Shown here piece by piece: positions 5,401 to 5,745 of a DNA stretch of 5,745 nucleotides. The stretch lies in contig CAJUQF010000116.1 in assembly GCA_910588315.1 (NCBI GenBank), positions 1-5,745 on the forward strand, written 5' to 3'. The position numbers were made by a program, and so were the translations under genes. Position 1 is the stretch's first letter. Each line of letters begins with the position of its first letter. The notes under the pieces are model-generated. The model saw nothing but the letters and a program-made list of their open reading frames with translations, was not told where the DNA came from and ran no database searches. This DNA comes from an uncultured Christensenellaceae bacterium. GTDB taxonomy: Bacteria; Bacillota; Clostridia; Christensenellales; Pumilibacteraceae.

Positions 5401-5745
5401 GAAAACAGCGACGGGTTGCAGCTGATCATCAATAAGAACGATAACACGGCGCAACTTAAAACTCCCAATGAAGATAAGACCGATTATACGACAATTTCTG
5501 GCGATGTTAAGTATTCCGGCGATGTTTTAGGCATACTATATACGTTTGTAGACGATACGGACGGCAAAGATTATGTAGCGCTTCGCTCGTTTAAACTTAA
5601 ATATTCCGACGATAAGACGCGTATAACTTCGTTCGTCGAAGTCGGTGCGGAGGCAGGATTGTGGAAAGACGAGGACGGCAGCCTCGACTATTACTATCTT
5701 TCCGGCGAAGGTACGGTGAAAATGATGAAGAATACAAACAATATC
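2401..5745 (+). CDS. large InlB-repeat lipoprotein with a long beta-rich repeat region (3' truncated)
   Basis: The frame is open from the ATG at 2401 to the window end: 1,115 codons with no stop. Residues 1-28 form a lipoprotein signal: K2/R3/R5/K6, a hydrophobic stretch, then 'FTVAC' with Cys28 as the likely lipidated residue (Thr at -3 is slightly atypical), followed by a polar linker. The protein should be anchored on the outer face of the membrane. Four InlB-type (Listeria-Bacteroides, Flg_new) repeats follow at about 40-107, 110-180, 183-257 and 260-336. Their signs are 'FDGWSKTPDG', 'YYAVF', 'FDAWYY', 'FSYWSTKADGSG' and 'LYAVW'. The third is the variant type opening 'YNINIFKEN' and ending 'VFDVYY'. 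From about 341 onward I recognise no named domain: predicted beta strands, many Asp-Gly turns, few Cys, and about eight diverged units whose key Gly falls at 439, 521, 626, 714, 832, 915, 1005 and 1104. The clearest marker is 'LDGYG'. These units vaguely resemble lipocalin-like 'L-x-L-x-x-DGT...G-x-Y' modules. No catalytic motif is seen. The role is unknown; surface binding or adhesion is plausible from the repeats only. A strong promoter of its own precedes it. Confidence 0.88.
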   Translation, partial: MKRLRKFLYSFTLVAVMIFTVAMFTVACGETQDDKPAKEYTIRLMLGVDSEYDSYKGKAGSTVVFTQPDPTRVNAVFDGWSKTPDGDIVALPTVMPAEDATYYAVFSRRYTLTLNAGDGTLEQRSLSVKANQNLYSLVKDIVPAAPGDSTFDAWYYGNRKIDAASTVSMPSSSITLEARYTIGYNINIFKENTYASGEYTKSDSDAVKGVGFVGSTPKDSDYPGFAGYEINADKSGNTSQHVLNASGGNVFDVYYSVIGCQIIFNSNAPADTKPSGKTESEVWGYNVANEIPECGYGITGYRFSYWSTKADGSGEKYYAGNELTVTDTTTLYAVWTKGYTEFNGASYDYIYLDEDESGETKVYLQRLYSDEIEGEYDKASNEFVFKENNEIITRGKIDIDGGYYICINSDSYALRTYDNDHTSNGAISSDVTLEVATDGTAVYKDTAKSLTVSGKFSADNDTGSLEFVPNNAGAIEPFFFRLTSVDGRYVFDIRGSEYGNWQNMIGDTVNEYQRLMLDGYGNAMMVAKNGEGTNGASSTTAGIYRYTQATSEDKPEISIVFFPDGSLANIAEITVVLRKGTFGSYDKAFVTNQFSTMSATAFYAKPADGATLDPDTADKLVLDGYGVFADSATLVSGATESKGRYVLDGYINQVKFLPSAGLTVTYEISTVKVGETSYNVYEVAEEVCDNYAIRGLESSYNAGEAHRLRIMNNGEAWFMFRIPSTDNVFGDTSFVYTVAFTGKYTAIPGSDKEYVFKATYDPATALQIAYIYNTVYGKPLYVNNFFDFKFKVTDQKDSKGQYWLCDVTAIGDGYVDYRVTHDGIVYTTDGYGKATGTDGSEKEYSVITSMGMPFLQLRWKNGSLDDNNKPAYDVHNYVKVDDEFIGIAEDYVKFNNRYLTYFGDSVFYMSVLEDGNALLGYVNGSGMKFYSYGKITWNNDKTFGSYQEIVCKDTVGSILIAQYGDFKFGIKTVEVEGEDVQYFYIYDPTLDSVENGVLTVENSDGLQLIINKNDNTAQLKTPNEDKTDYTTISGDVKYSGDVLGILYTFVDDTDGKDYVALRSFKLKYSDDKTRITSFVEVGAEAGLWKDEDGSLDYYYLSGEGTVKMMKNTNNI

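Noticed and set aside
4990..5454. 154-codon open frame on the minus strand
   Set aside because: Same reason: a shadow of the lipoprotein gene.
1..5745. tRNA, rRNA, CRISPR array, insertion sequence or attachment site
   Set aside because: By eye there are no regularly spaced identical repeats, no transposase motifs, no terminal inverted repeats and no cloverleaf-like sequence.

Overview
The window reads as a stretch of bacterial chromosome, most likely from an anaerobic Gram-positive (Bacillota, Clostridia-like; order uncertain). The evidence is a SirTM/zinc-macrodomain gene pair of the Firmicute type, a lipoprotein with InlB-type (Listeria-Bacteroides) repeats, a textbook sigma-A promoter, and moderate base composition. 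Everything supportable as a gene lies on the + strand. The long minus-strand reading frames are shadows of the last gene.

Left part (1-2091): (i) the C-terminal 139 codons of a metallo-beta-lactamase-fold hydrolase cut by the window start; (ii) after an 83-nt gap holding a hairpin, a complete zinc-dependent macrodomain protein-ADP-ribose hydrolase (504-1283); (iii) overlapping it by 38 nt, a complete class M sirtuin, SirTM (1246-2091). The last two form a writer/eraser pair. SirTM-type enzymes use NAD+ to mono-ADP-ribosylate a target, and the macrodomain removes the mark. In the characterised Staphylococcus/Streptococcus operons the target is a lipoylated GcvH-like carrier, with LplA2 as its lipoate ligase. 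Neither carrier nor ligase is visible here.

Middle (2092-2400): a 309-nt non-coding region. It holds a weak candidate terminator, an imperfect tandem repeat, an A/T tract, a perfect TTGACA-N17-TATAAT promoter with an inverted repeat in its spacer, a structured 5' leader and a ribosome-binding site.

Right part (2401-5745, running off the end): at least 1,115 codons of a very large predicted surface lipoprotein. It has an N-terminal lipoprotein signal, then four InlB-type repeats (residues about 40-336). After these comes a long beta-rich region in which I see about eight diverged copies of a unit marked by a 'DG-x-G/A' turn, spaced 82-118 residues apart. This module array has no function I can name and is the least explained part of the window.
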